Below, in pieces: positions 11,601-22,785 of a stretch of 64,000 nucleotides of DNA (positions are counted from its first letter, which is position 1; each line of letters starts with the position of its first letter). The DNA lies in NCBI GenBank assembly GCA_002102555.1, contig MCFL01000003.1, positions 744,001 to 808,000 of the forward strand, given 5' to 3'. The stretch is from Catenaria anguillulae PL171. Its lineage: Eukaryota; Blastocladiomycota; Blastocladiomycetes; Blastocladiales; Catenariaceae. The notes under the pieces are model-generated. The model did no database searches, had not been told where the DNA came from, and was given only the letters and a program-made list of their open reading frames with translations. The position numbers were made by a program, and so were the translations under genes.

Positions 11601-12082
11601 GACCCTGCATCTGTCAACCCCGCGGATGACGACGCAAACGCGCCACCTGGCGCTGATCCTTGGACATCGGCCCATGCTGCGCTGAGACTGGTCTTGCGAA
11701 CGCGATGGCTGACGTCGTCCGAAATGGTTGGAGTCGGTTCACGGTGGAGAAGCAATGACGAGGATGCAGCGTCGTCAGGCAAGAAAAACTCGTCGTTTCC
11801 AAAAAAGGAGAGGTCCGACGTGTTTGGCGCAGGCGACCAGAGCGAGTTTGGGTTGTTGCTGCCTCCGCTGGACGGAGAGAACGAAGACGCTCTGGGACTG
11901 AACAGCGATGATGCGAACGGAGAATTCGAGCGACTTGGGCTGCTCGTGTGGCTGTGATTCGAGCCTCGACTCGGCTTGGGTGAACACTGGCTCGCAGAAC
12001 CGTTTGACACCGGGGAACCTGGTGCGAGGCCAAAGCCATTGACGGATGGTGTGCCAGCCGAGTAATTGTGGGAGTTGGGCAT
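8654..12082 (-). CDS. Large APSES/KilA-N-like DNA-binding protein (putative transcription factor)
   Basis: A single open frame of 1,142 residues from the ATG at 12082. The frame stays open upstream to 12253, but that part contains intron-like sequence and poor protein character, so I start at MPNSHNYSAG. Most of the protein is Ser/Pro/Ala-rich low complexity. An ordered island at residues about 500-615 (DNA 10575-10235) reads VLLRRADESQYVNAS, then TLEGTWIPLGRARELA and a further helix. This is the pattern of the APSES/KilA-N fold of fungal Mbp1/Swi4, Xbp1 and Bqt4 proteins: a xxVNA(S/T) strand-helix, then G-T-W-(I/V)-P-L. No ankyrin repeats are seen, so it is closer to Xbp1/Bqt4-type than to Mbp1. 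Basic patches and a PKS/P-rich tail follow, and the C terminus is acidic and Ser-rich. Role inferred: sequence-specific regulator or telomere/nuclear-envelope DNA binder. Confidence 0.75.
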   Translation of the reverse strand: MPNSHNYSAGTPSVNGFGLAPGSPVSNGSASQCSPKPSRGSNHSHTSSPSRSNSPFASSLFSPRASSFSPSSGGSNNPNSLWSPAPNTSDLSFFGNDEFFLPDDAASSSLLLHREPTPTISDDVSHRVRKTSLSAAWADVQGSAPGGAFASSSAGLTDAGSGSASSHIAGPSPMRKRKLSSAVLAGWGLDAPRPRKLSMSTIAALRARGGPPTSRRPQQHQQQHHPAHSNGSSHMHQSTNASSSPPPRPLPTSHQHHGKQTSSTSSRGTASSTVSDPLFSLPDPTSIFANLFDDPDSTLIPSTTSSSPSKSLAADTLNLFSPSFSSSSHLRDSSASPNQFHGGDRSPSPALRRRSRTNSLETSVEEWIAQYPILTGLPLILPHQLFATPSPDIFLTLIDSVPVFACVVNARVSSLSDVPAPQPPIPKSPHSNLSPSMFLSGKVNGKHHQNGQSFPQPMDSVKTSRRPAPLNLASHSTGSSSSPSLSASGRSLPTTPTSSFNSRPIVLLRRADESQYVNASTLLTAGGIESERERSIILSLERGRIRLRGPAISSPTVPRVTLEGTWIPLGRARELAATCGLEGKLDEFLSDGLPGQFPELPAHVVSASGGRIGVPAHHLEIVDDEVDLESGGSDTLGQWAETLQSAANGGGAGRNGSHVGHDGTIAPSTTLRPRVPTAPASSVLSSPPQKKLRTQTAPSIDPPSVPGNKRCAGPKLVAMPRAGSTFAAPAAAPPPPPSAHPTSVSAASTSRSGSKPDPVASDTVIVSATGSVVHSLNPLSPKHSNFAASTASVAPSAVASPVAREQLLKRKLGHRPKVVGVPTPHSFYSDVRTRLVKRRESITGGTPKSPVTAAPPAAPAHDSDATEDEATEDEDEDDQGRQPPPVAKNALARLAAAGPNSLPSAAPLIHPRVFHRTVPPVPATGRTNPVVVTEVQLDGTESSSDTSDESSSANGSSSGGFTSAGELDSVLLHLPPPPPQLVSGSASSSAGASVPQSGGRGTRTRATTRNATAASSASASGRITRASSRAAARSRSTTVPAAAAAAATSTPAPTPPPSRGASTRGRARSGSRSTPGSVAPMTSMDPAEYQQHLLQQQEQQLQLQQQVPLGLIAHGHGGANSYLLAAIAAHSSSESETESDSD

Positions 12083-12803
12083 GATGTGAATTCGATAATG
12101 CTGGCAACAGACTCTAGTCAGACCCAAGAAAAAGCATGGATATGAGGTCACCATTTCATGGACAAAGTAGCGCACAGTAGTCAAGTCCACGAGAAAGATC
12201 GGGGTGGTCCTCGGACAATCGCCACCAACGGAAAAGAAGGACGCGCCAAACAAGTGATCGCCAAAAGCACAAGCAAGATGTTGCTGGACTGGGTTGAGTC
12301 ACGAGCAAGGTCTGCGGGGTGATGGAGCTGAACGGGTGGCCGACCAGCGATGGAATGGAGGGCCAGTCGGGTGGTGAATGTGTCGCCGTGAGTTGGAAAT
12401 CGCGCCAAGATGGGTGAATGGGGCTGATGACCGTATTGCGGGCAGTTATTGTACGCCGGAGTGTGCACTGGCATTGGCCGAGTATGCTTACAAGCGTTGC
12501 GATTATTATGTATCATATATGTGCTTTGTGGTTGGCCGGCAGCAGTCTGAAGGGATCGGAGGTCATTGACACAAGACTCGCGGCTTGACTTTTCCAATCG
12601 AGCTTGGCCCAACCTCACTTGAACACCAAGGACGCTCAGCAGAAATGAGAATGCATATAAAAGGGGAAGAAAACATGGGAATTATGGTGCAAAGAGGGTG
12701 AGGAAGGAGAAGCAACGCTGCAGAACCAACCGGCAAGCACGAAAAATGAAGAGACGGACGATTCCACATTAGTCTAAATGATACACAACACTACGATTCA
12801 ACC
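12083..12803. other. Intergenic between the importin stop and the APSES-like gene start
   Basis: Contains the promoter and 5' leader of the APSES-like gene, which may hold an unspliced leader intron between about 12083 and 12250, and the 3' flank of the importin gene. I see no other gene. Confidence 0.4.
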
Positions 12804-15800
12804 TCAAGAGGACAAGGCAGCCATGAAAGCACCTTGCAGCTCTTGCGGCAACCCACCCACGGCCTGCTGAAGCTGAGCCTGCACGGTCACCGCTCCCTTG
12901 ATGGCCATGACCAACTCGTGCCGCTTCTCGGCGTCAGTTTGCATGTTGTTGGCTGGCAGCAAATACTGTGCAATGACGCTCACCAATTGCGGAGCAACCG
13001 ATCCAACCAACGCCACGGCTGCCTGCTGCTGCTGCTGCCCAACCGATCCAGACGCCGCAACCAAGATGCGCACGAGCAGGTCAATGGCGGTTGCATTCTC
13101 TTCGAAATCGGCGCGCATGGGCAAGGTGGAAATCAAGGCCGGGACCAAATCTGCGAGCTCGGCCCACGAGTCGTTGCGCATCAAAATGCGGGCCGCTGCA
13201 CCGCACGCGTTGTCGTGCTCTTGCGGCAAATCGCCCGAGGTGATGGACGCACTCAACATCATGACGAACTCGCGTGCATCGTACGGCACGTTGGTGTGCT
13301 GCGCCAACAAGCCCAGGCCGTACGAGGCATTGGATCGGACCTCGGATTCGGGATCCCGCAACCCGCGCTGGAACAAGTCGAGCATGCCCTTGTGCCACTC
13401 GGTAACACCAGCCTTGACGCCGTCCACGATTTCGGCAAGCGTGCCAATGGCCATGGACCGCTCGGCGACTTGAGCCTTGGGCGTAAAGTACTTTGCAAGC
13501 TGCACAAGGAATCGGGTTGCGTAGGGGCAGAACGAGGCGCCCAATGCCTGGGCGAGGGCACCAACAACATCGGCGGCACCGGCAATCAAGATGGCGTCGT
13601 ACTCGGCAAGCTCATCGGCATCGAGCTCAATGTCCTCGTCGTCTTGCGTTTGCGAAAAGTGCTTGCCCTCCAAAATCGACACGGCCAAGTTACAAAGCTT
13701 GTCCAAATGGCCCGTGACATGAATGAGAACAGGGCCCATGTTGTGCATGGCCGACTGAATGGCGTCGCAAATTTCGGCCGCCACCACCCGATCGTCCTCC
13801 TCCTCGAGCATCTTGAGCATGGCCGTCATGACCAGCTCGGTCATTTGGCGCACTGTATCGTGGACGGGCGCCTTGAGCGGCAAGCCGGCCTCCCATTTGG
13901 AGGTGGCCGACCCAGACATCTTGTTGGTGGTAATCAAGATCTTGAACAAGCCAATCACAACGGCCTTGCGCACGCCGTCATGATAATGGTCTGTGTTGCC
14001 CATAAAGGCCTCGACGGTGCCGTCCAAGTAGGGCAAAAAGTCGTTTTCGGTCGACTCAAACAAGTCGGCCAGCACCTCGAGGGCCGTAGCCTTTTCCTCG
14101 GCAATCGCCGACGACACCTTGAACGCATCATCGTCATCCTCATTGTCGTCCGAATCGAACCCGTCATCACCCATGGCAAACAAGTCCTCGCCGCTCGCCT
14201 GACGCTCGTGCACAGTGGCACCCTCGGCTGCACCGGCCTCGGTCGCCTCGTCGTCGTCATCATCATCCTCGAAGAACGCCTCCTTGGTGTCAATACTGGC
14301 CATCAAGGCAGGCACGAGCTGCGGCAACATGGGCGTAAACTCGGTCTTGTACAAGCGCGCAAGCACGCCAAAGAAGCAGTATGCGCACTCCTTGACCTTT
14401 GGCTCGGACGTGATGTTCATGGACTCGATGGCCAGTTGCGTGGTTTGCGCCAAGTACGGGCGGAAGACTTCGGGGCCAACGGCATCGGCCATGGCAGACA
14501 TGGTGTCAATGGCAATGCCACGCAACAGCATGAGCGCCGTGTCTTCAACGTCGGCAAGCGCCATGAGTTCAAGAATCATGGGCACGACGTGCGCAAAGAA
14601 GGGCGCAAACTGTTCCGACGAGGCGCTGGCGGCCGAGCCAATGGCGCCCACCACGACTTGGCGCATCTTGGTGTCGTCAATGCGGAGCAATTGGGTCAAG
14701 ACAGTCATGAGATCGTGAATGTAAGGCATGATGTCTTCGCCGAGACCGTCGAGGATGGTGTCGAGGGCGTTGGTCGCGTGGCGAAGCACTTCGACGTGGG
14801 TCACGTCATGCATGAGGCTAAAGAGTGCGGGGAGAATGCGTGCGTGGTGCGTGGTGCCCACACTGAGTGTTTCGCCGAGGGCCGACATGCACAAGCAAGC
14901 GGCCTTGCGCACAGATGCGTCCTGGTCGGCCATAAGCGCCAAGACCATGGTCACGAGGTCATCGAGGTGGACGCGCGCAGCATCGGCGCAGCCATCCACC
15001 ACCAATGCCAGGATCATCATGCCGGCGCGGCGTGCAGATGGGTTGGCACTGTTGGAGGCGTACTCGGAAACGGTGGCTGACAAGATCGGGAACACTTGAG
15101 AGGGAGGGAAATGCATGCCGAAAGCGTGGACGCACTTGATGGCAATGCGGGCGGGCGAGTCTTCGTCCTCATCGTCATCGGCATCCTCGGGCTCGGCAGC
15201 CACGGGCAGCACGGCTTGCAAGATCGGGTGGACAAGCTTGAGCTTGATGATGTGCTTGGTCTTGTACAGCGGAAGCAGAATCAAAATGTTGCCGGCCATC
15301 ATGCGCACCTCCTCGTCCAGCTGCGTGTTGGCAAAGCTCGAGCACACAAACTCGACAAACTGCGCCATGTGTGCATTCAACACGGGCGCCTCACCCGAAA
15401 CGAGCTCATCAAACACGGCCAAGCCACGAGCCGTCGACGTTTCGTCGCCCGCCTCCATGGCCTCCTTGACCACAGCCACCATAGCGGGCAACCGGTCTTG
15501 GAAGTACTTGACCATGGCCTTGTCGGACGCACTCACATATCCGGCAATTTCGCCCATCGACTCCATGGCCGTGATACGCACCGCGCGTGACTCTGCGTCA
15601 GTCAAGTGCGACGACAAGACGTTGAACACGTCGGCCGTGTATGCCTGAATGTCGTCGAGTGTAACGGCCTGCAGCACGTACAGCATGGTCATGGCTGCAA
15701 CCTCGCGCTGGCCAGCTTCAGCACTAGCCGCAGCCTGCAACACGGTGGGCATGAGCTCTGGCCACCTGCCTGATGGCACGTCTTGTAGGGCAATGGCGGC

Positions 15801-16222
15801 AATCAGCCGGGCGAGCGCGTTGGCCACGGACCGTTCGGGCTCTTGGCCAAGGCGGGTGAGCAAAAGCGCATGGCCTTGGTGGATCACGTCCAATGGGCAT
15901 TCGCACCAGAACACCTCGCACCGCTTGCGTGCCTCAACGGCGGCAAGTTGGCGCACGCCGGCGTCGGCTGCTTCGCAGGCAATCGAGAGGAGGGCGGGTA
16001 CGCAAGCGGGCGTGTTGTAGAACTTTTTGTTGAGCGTCGAGGTGGCGGAACGCAGGGCAGAGGTGTCGGTACCCGTCGCGGTGGTGCGCAATAGCTCGTA
16101 GAGCTGCGAGGTGAATTGGCTCTGGGAACGAAAACGACATACGTTTTGGGTTAGGGGGAAGAAAAGTGCGTGTGACAACAAGGCCGCCTGCCAGGTACAC
16201 GGACCTGGTCTGAGGTGGTCAT
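12804..16222 (-). CDS. KAP123: Importin beta family karyopherin, Kap123/importin-4 type
   Basis: Two exons. A six-codon first exon (16222-16205, MTTSDQ) is joined across an 83-base intron (16122-16204, donor GTCCGT) to a long exon ending at 12804, giving 1,111 residues. Yeast Kap123 (1,113) and human IPO4 (1,081) are about the same length. The N terminus has the importin-beta pattern (LNKKFYNTPACVPALL, then VRQLAAVEARKRCEVFW). The rest is a continuous array of HEAT-like helix pairs. An acidic loop with runs of Asp/Glu lies at residues about 625-680, as in the family. Function in the family: nuclear import of ribosomal proteins and histones. The frame is fully intact over more than 3.3 kb. Divergently oriented from the F-box gene. 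Confidence 0.93.
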
Positions 16223-16654
16223 ATTGGACTGGCTAAGCTTGATCGGGGACGAAGCAGGCGGCGAGTAGGGCGATGATCACAGATGGTGGGTGGATGGTCG
16301 GCTATGACGGGCAATGGTGCATGGCAAAATAGATGGCAGAGGGATTACATGGAGCGGTCTGTCGCCAAATTGCCCTTTGGTCGTTGCTCGTGGATGCGTT
16401 TCGCATACGCTCAACAACCTCGAAAGCAACTCGGCCGTTTGTGCGACGAGTGGCGCGAGTGTTGTGTGCAGCGCTCATGCCGTGTCAGGTGACCGGTCTC
16501 TCTCTCGCGTGAAGACTTGGCTGGATGGTCACACTTCAAGTCAATCCATCAGGTATGACATTTACGAGACATGCATAGTACTCGCCCGAACGAAAATGCC
16601 ACGCGAAATTAAGTGAGAATGCTTCAAAGCACATGACGCAAAAGAACAGGCACC
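16223..16654. promoter_or_regulatory. Divergent intergenic region, importin (-) and F-box gene (+)
   Basis: About 430 bases separating two genes transcribed away from each other, so it must hold both promoters. No motif is clear enough to name. Confidence 0.4.
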
Positions 16655-18707
16655 ATGTACGCCTCTTCGCCGCCCGCCCAGCAGCCGATATGGGGTCCAA
16701 GCGACCCTACCAACCTGCTCACCTACGACGCAGCAAATTGGTTCACTTCGACGTGCTCCCGCCTTCCTCCCGACAATTCCTTCAATGTGCTGGCACGCCT
16801 GGCTGATTCCGAAGCGTCCGCCAGCCTCACAGACGACCAATTGTCCGGCATTGCCTCCAAACTTTTCACAGTCACTGATCCCATGATGGGATGGGGTGCG
16901 CACAATGTTGCCTTACAGGTTGGGGTCAAGTTGGGGCATCTCTCCTTGGTTCAAGCGGCCCTTGGCAATTGGCGCTGGTGCCCCTGTGAAAGCATCAAGG
17001 CGCGTATCGTCAGGTGGTTGATTCGAGGTGAGGTCCCAGAATCAGGAGGGCATTTGGAAGCGGTTATTGACTGCTTGCTGGACGATTCAAGGTTCGGGCA
17101 CTCGATTGCGTATTCAATTTCCGAATTGGTCGCGGACTTGACCTTGCTGGAGGATCCGAAGCCGATATTGGTTGATCGCGCTTGTAGGGTTGTGGACTTA
17201 ATGTTGATGCACCCAAAGGCCGACCCGAGTTTCCTTTGGGAACCGTTGATGATTCACGGATTGTGCAAAGCGGATATGCCCGTGGTCGTTGTCAAAAGCA
17301 AGTTGGTGACTGGCGAGTGGCAATGGATTCAAGCTAGGCGGGCTCGCCGTGCCCAGGCGTTAGACAGCTTCAACTTTCCAACAACGGGTCCCGAGCTGTA
17401 TTTCTCGTCTCCAAATCCGCAACTCCTCATTGACCTTCCCGACGATTTGCAGCTTCGTTTGCATGATCATCTGGACTCGACGTCTATTGCACGCTTGCGA
17501 TCAACCTGTCGTTCGCTGTCCACGTTTCCCTTGGATCGATTTGCTATACAGCGACTCGAATTCGAGCTGTGCCAGCGCTCACCCATGGCCGGATACCAGT
17601 ACGATCGCACCTTTATTGAGCGCCTGATTGATATCGTTCCACGAAAAAATGGATTGACAGTCATGGGTGGGCGCGTTCTGATCGAAGCTATCCGTCATTT
17701 GGATGTGGATCTCGCCCTCGACTGCCTGACTCAAGCGCATCAAGTAGAGCTCGATTATTTTTGTTTATCCGTGGGCGTTGCACACGCTTCTTTTTCCTGT
17801 ATCGCCGTACTCTGGGGAGCAGGCTGCCGCGGCTGGTCGGATCCTTGTACAGTTGCTGCTTCACCCATCGTTACCGCAGTACGCGTGGTGCCTGGTCTTG
17901 TTCGCATGTCCAACCGCCGTCTCGCTACTCAAGGCCATTCCATTCTCTCCCGTTGACCATGCCAGCGAGCGAGCAGAGTCAGCGCAATTCCTCATGCACC
18001 TCACTGCGTTTGGTGTGACTCCATCCGCTATTTCGACAAGCATCTTGGGTTGTTTTCAAGACGTTACCTCACCCATTACACACACCGCACTTGCCCTTTC
18101 CATTCTTTCCGGAAAAGCGGACACATTCCGACACATTCTTGGTCTTCTCCCACCACCTCTCGTCACACGGCTTTACAATCTGATTCTCGACTACCTCATC
18201 AACCTGCACAACCGCATTCAACACGATCCAGACGCCATGGTCCATTCTGCCCTCGACCTTGTTTTCCATCACGCGCACATGTTCCTCTCTGGTCATCTCG
18301 TTACTGTGGCCGCGCGTGGCAACGACACACTTGTCTCTCTCTTGCTCCCGTATTTGGACCCAGAAGCCAATCGCATCGAACTGTGCATTAACATTCTTGC
18401 CCGCGGAAATAAGTCGGCATGTGTGCGCTCGCTGGCCATCATATACATTGACTGGATCGACGAGTTTGCCGAGGAGCAGCTGGATGAGGAGACGCGGGTG
18501 GAGGGCGACGAATACGGGAGGAAGGTGTTTGAGCTTGGGTGGTTTGTGGTTAGGAATATGTCGGCAAGTATTGGGAGAGAAGAGGAGCTGGAAGAGCGGA
18601 CGAGGCAAAAGGTGGGCGAGTTGAGGGGAAAGTGGGAACCGTATCGGGCGGCGTATGAGGCGGAAGTGGCGAGGAGGAAGGCAAAAGTGAGGTGCGAGAT
18701 TGAGTGA
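16655..18707 (+). CDS. F-box-like protein of unknown function (one frame change)
   Basis: The first frame runs from the ATG at 16655 to about 17775. The protein then continues in another frame to a TGA at 18705-18707, for about 680 residues in all. Residues about 258-292 match an F-box: IDLPDDLQLRLHDHL, then SIARLRSTCRSLS. The flanks are helical repeats with no clear family. The change of frame falls near 17770-17785, close to GGG and TTTTT runs. Both halves have the codon use and helical character of one protein, so I treat them as a single gene. F-box proteins usually bring substrates to SCF ubiquitin ligases; a target cannot be inferred. The C terminus is charged and ends in a basic, Glu/Arg-rich helix. 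Confidence 0.7.
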
Positions 18708-19131
18708 AAGAAGGATCGAGTCGAAGTACACTTTGTCTCAGTCGGCTGCCTCTATCGAGGTCCAGATTAAAGATATATACATGTGACCTTGAATCCAATT
18801 GACAAAATGGCGCTGAGTCGCGTCGCACACCTCAAAGTCTCAACAAGACAGCACACCATAAATACCCAGAGCATTCCTTTCCATTGACTCAATGCCCGCT
18901 ACTCGTTTCATGCCAGGCTGTTTGTCGCAGAGCCTGCCTCTCATGCCTTACCCGCCGTCCCCCTCTCAGGAGTCCCAGCCCACTTGGACTGGCGACCACA
19001 AGCATTGCCAGCGATCAACCACCGCGACTTCCTTCTCTCATCTCGGTCTGTGCGCACGCCGTAACCGGACAACAGCACGTACTGATACTGGGACGCCGTG
19101 CCCGCTCTCGCTCCCGTCAACATGGACACGC
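18708..19131. other. Intergenic
   Basis: Short ATG-initiated frames occur from 18892 on, but their composition (Pro/Ser/Arg) looks like noise from GC-rich DNA. It probably carries the 3' flank of the F-box gene and the promoter of the small gene that follows. Confidence 0.35.
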
Positions 19132-19398
19132 GCCGTCGCCACGGCGCCGGCGACATCTCGGCCACGGCCAGCTCCAGCCTTCCACGCGACGGCCACATCC
19201 GCCTGACCCGCCACCCAAGCCCTCGACTATGAATGCTACCAAGAACTGCTCGTTCGAACGCATGCCTACTCGCTCATGGCGCAACTCAATACGCCTCTGC
19301 GCCCGACCCACCAAGTGGGTGATCAGTGGTTAGATCCACTATGTATGTGGGATGAAGAAACGAAGTTGCGTTATGCCGCCCTACTGCGAGCGGATTGA
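19132..19398 (+). CDS. Small orphan protein of about 90 residues (one missing base)
   Basis: From the ATG at 19132 (MDTRRRHGAGDIS) the frame reads to RLTRHP at about 19215. It then continues in a second frame (QALDYECYQELLV to LRYAALLRAD) and stops at 19396-19398. Adding one C to a short C run near 19215 makes one protein of about 90 residues. The second half has convincing protein character: amphipathic helices, two Trp and balanced charge. I do not recognise a family. It could instead be an exon of a larger gene. Called because the same one-base deletion pattern recurs across the window. Confidence 0.4.
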
Positions 19399-19722
19399 GG
19401 TGGTGATTTCCAGGGGATCTAAGTTACAATGGTTCGTTTCATATCTTTACCCTGTGGTTTGAATGATTTCATCTCCTTGGTTCAGTTTCCATTCATCCCT
19501 CAGCCGCCCGCCCGATGTCAAAACAACTCTGGCCAACAGCATTGCAGACACCCCCCCCCCCCCCCTTCTATCAATTGCCGTGGATGCCAACCATGCCGCA
19601 TCAACATACGCTTGCGCCGGGGCCCATCCAGGATCATATCCAACAAGACCGTTTCCGCCTCGATTACGTCCAACGCTTCGGGTGCCGCGCTTGCACCTGG
19701 CATCGAGTCGTACGCGCCGGCG
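19399..19722. other. Leader region of the NEK kinase, with a C15 run
   Basis: The sequence upstream of the kinase ATG at 19723 stays open in the same frame from 19429, so an N-terminal extension is possible. It contains an uninterrupted run of 15 C at 19551-19565, which is poor coding sequence, so I place the start at MNAYGDYEVV. Confidence 0.4.
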
Positions 19723-21130
19723 ATGAACGCCTATGGCGACTATGAGGTCGTCCAGAAACTCGGGGCCGGGGCTTTCGGGACTGTTGAGAAGGTGCAGAGG
19801 AGGAGAGACGGGATGGTACAAGGATATCCGCATGATATTTATCAACGTGACCACAAGCCAGCCCAAGGCCGAGCTAATCGTGGGAATTCGTTGCTTCCGC
19901 CATGCCATTCCGTGTAACATTCTACATAGATTTTGGCCAGGAAAAAAGCTGCCATATCACCCACAAGTACACGACCACAACCCGATCAGCTTGACTCAGC
20001 ACCACAAGTTGATGCGGTTGGGGGTCGCACCCTCTCACACCCCAACATCATCAAGGGCGAGTGGGTGTGCGACGCCGAAGAAAGACTCTTCCTGGTGCTC
20101 GAGCTGGCGACGGGTGGCGACTTGACGGGCTGGGTGAGGCGAGAGCGGGTACGCTTTTGGAATAGGGACTCATGGCAGCTCTAGTATCACCTTCTCATCA
20201 AATTCCCACGTTTATGTAGGCACATTGCAGAGGAAAAAGTGCTCGTCGTCTGCGCACAGCTTGCGTCGGCCCTCGAAGAGCTGCATTTCAGCTTTCGAGA
20301 GCGCCAGAGGCAAGGCTTCGCCAACATCCACCACGACCTCAAACCCGACAACTTTGGTTTGCTGATTCAGTTTCATCTCGATCGCTTCATTTGAAACAAA
20401 CACTCACACATTTTTCTTCCTTGAAACATGCTCACAGGTGTTGCTGGCCGCCCTCGACAACGTCAAGCTCGGTGACTTCGGGCTCGCTGCCCGCGTGGAA
20501 CGCAACAAGAAGCACGGGGGCGGTGGCGGCACGCCCTCGTACATGAGCCCAGTATGTCTGCATTTTGCAATGGGATCCATTTCTCGAACATTCTTGACTG
20601 AAACACCCTTGCTCATGATCAGGAGCATGCGTACGGCACGCCGTCCGACCACCAGGCCGACATTTGGTCCCTCGGCTGTGTCTTGTTCTTTGTGTGCACG
20701 GGCGAGCCCGCGTTTCCCTGTGGCGCACCAAGCACCGGGGAAGAGGTTGTGGCCCGCCTGCAGGCGCTCCCAGCTGGGTATTCCCAGAGATTGCGCGCCA
20801 CCATTGCCAGTCTGCTCGCTTTTGAACGGGGGCAACGGTCGTCGGCGCGCGCGTTGGCGACTGACGAGAATCTGGTGGCCGTTTTGTCTATTGGGGATGG
20901 CGGATGCCGCTCGCTGTGTGCGCGAGTGGGACCAAGGCGTGGCCCAGCTTGGTACCATGCGCCAGCGATTTGTCGGGATGGCAAGCCACTTTGGGGCCGA
21001 AGAGTTGTCTATCATCTTGATTCCGTTCATGACAAATACAAAACACGTTGTATGTATTCACACTTTGCCTCAACCTCATGTATACATTCATGTACAACAC
21101 AATGGATTCGGTCCACTCTTTCGCACGTAG
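19723..21130 (+). CDS. NIMA-related (NEK) serine/threonine kinase
   Basis: Exons about 19723-19815, 19930-20148, 20233-20356, 20438-20551 and 20623 on. The Gly-rich loop is KLGAGAFGTVEKV and the beta-3 lysine segment is ILARKKA after intron 1. LSHPNIIKGEW, a catalytic loop IHHDLKPDN, KLGDFGLA, the activation segment GGTPSYMSPE and DIWSLGCVLF follow. The order, plus HPNI and the short C-lobe, fits NEK2/NIMA, which act in mitosis and in flagellar control. The catalytic loop carries HHD instead of HRD, so it is a non-RD kinase. The splice between exons 3 and 4 is out of phase by one base, and the tail after residue about 280 is uncertain: two frames compete between 20900 and 21130. The end coordinate is therefore provisional. 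Confidence 0.75.
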
Positions 21131-21196
21131 CCCTCAAGGTTTCCTATGAATATGAAACATGGACCCGGAAGCAAAACATATTCACGCTCAGGCTGC

Positions 21197-22785
21197 TCAA
21201 AAATCGACTCGCTCAAATACAATATCCAACTGCGCAGTTCCCTCGGTCAACACCATCCGATACTTGACCCTTTCCCGCCACGCAAACCCGGCCTTGCGCT
21301 TGGGCAACGGGCGCGGGTCCTTGACCGCCTCGTCCTTGACAAACCTGACTCGCAACGGTGACTCTGTGTATGTGAAAAACGCCAAATGGTTTGCTGGCGA
21401 GGTAGATGAAGGTTTTCGCGCGTGGAACGAGGACAAGCTGGGTGAGGACGCCAGGCATTCCGCCGTCGTGTGAGAGAACATTGTATTCACTGTGTATGCA
21501 TTTGTCGATCAAAGGTAAGTTTGATCAAGATTCAAGTCGAAAAAGAAGACGGAAAGGTGAACAAACCCAAATTGCCAAATGCCCATCCCGAGACCATACC
21601 CAAGTGAACGCATAAAACTTGGGGTGGCCTTGGACTCGGTGGTGTACGAAGTTGGATTGTGGACTTTGAAAATCATGTCCAATCCGTGCACAATCTGCCT
21701 TTGGCCGTCGGGCGCCTTGCCTTCGTTGATGAGGCACTGGGCCCACTTGACCATGGCGTTGGCGGAGACATAAAACACCCCCGCACCGACAGCATCACGA
21801 AGGTCTTCGGGATATCCAGAGTAAGTCTCGAGTTCAATGGGATTCGCCTTGCACATGGCCAAACCGGACTCGGGCGATTCCACCATTTCGAGCTCGGCAA
21901 TGCGATCCTCGAGTGACTTTTCTGAGCCATACACGTGCTTTTGGACATACTCTTGCAGCGTATCGGACGAGGCCACACGTGCGGCAATGCTGCATTGGGA
22001 TGCTTGGCAAACGCGTGGTAGCACCACTCGTAGTCCTTGATGCCGAGCGGATCAAACAGGTGCTCGGCAACGAAATCGGGGTACGCTTGACCCGAAACCT
22101 CCTCAATTACGCGGGTCGCCAGGGCAAAGGACAGGTTGGAATAAATGCCCGACGAGCGGAACTGGTCGCCCATGGCCAAATGAGGCAAGAAATCGGCGGG
22201 ATCGCGATGGCCGGCCGATAAGTTGCCGTTGCGGTTGCCCATTTGCATCTCGTTGTGACCCGCAAGACCGGTACGGTGCGAGAGCAGATCAACCATGGTG
22301 ACCGACTTGGTCAAAACCGGGTCCGAGAATTGCCAGGTGGGCATATACTTTGTGACGGGTTCGTTCCACTTGAGTTTGCCATCGTGAACGAGCTTGGAGG
22401 CGGCAGCCGCGGTTATGTGCTTGGTGATAGAGCAAAGATCGAAGAGGGTGTCGGTATCAACGGGCGTATCGTCGCGGCCCAGAATCCGAGTGCCAAACCC
22501 ACGGTGCAAGAGTTGCTCGCCGTCCTTGAAGACCGACACGGTCAAGCCGGGGACCTGAAGGGCCGCAAGAATCTCGGGAAGCGAAGACTCGAGGTCCCTA
22601 ACTGGGCCATGAATGGCACTAGGCGATGTGGCATTTGACTTGATTTTGGCGTCCGTGGTCATTTTGCAACGAGCGAGCACCAGGAATGAGGTCTTCAATG
22701 TGCCTCTGAGTGAGGGAGGGAACAAAGAGGCGGAGGCGGCAAATGACAACGATCGTCGATGTAGCTGCAAAAAATGGCGAATCAT
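21197..22785 (-). pseudogene. Class C beta-lactamase-like serine hydrolase, copy A, with internal deletion
   Basis: LACTB/AmpC-type fold. The catalytic SxxK motif is seen as LCSITKH, the Y-x-N motif as YSNLSFALA, and the third motif as SHDGG. The start at 22785 gives a basic, Ser-rich, possibly mitochondrial leader; the ATG at 22662 is an alternative. The frame breaks near 22025-22040. A GT-AG intron (about 21480-21555) is shared with copy B. After FIYLAS (about 21400) roughly 420 bases present in copy B are missing, and the last conserved block (KRKAGFAWRERVKY to the stop) is in another frame. The deletion removes about 140 residues and shifts the frame, so this copy is very probably non-functional. 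It lies 20 kb from copies B and C, on the opposite strand. Confidence 0.8.

Noticed and set aside
12834-15080. A 748-codon open frame on the plus strand, opposite the importin gene
   Set aside because: It is an exact antisense of the intact Kap123 coding frame, is very rich in His, Arg, Gly and Val, and has no domain pattern. A shadow produced by GC-rich third positions.
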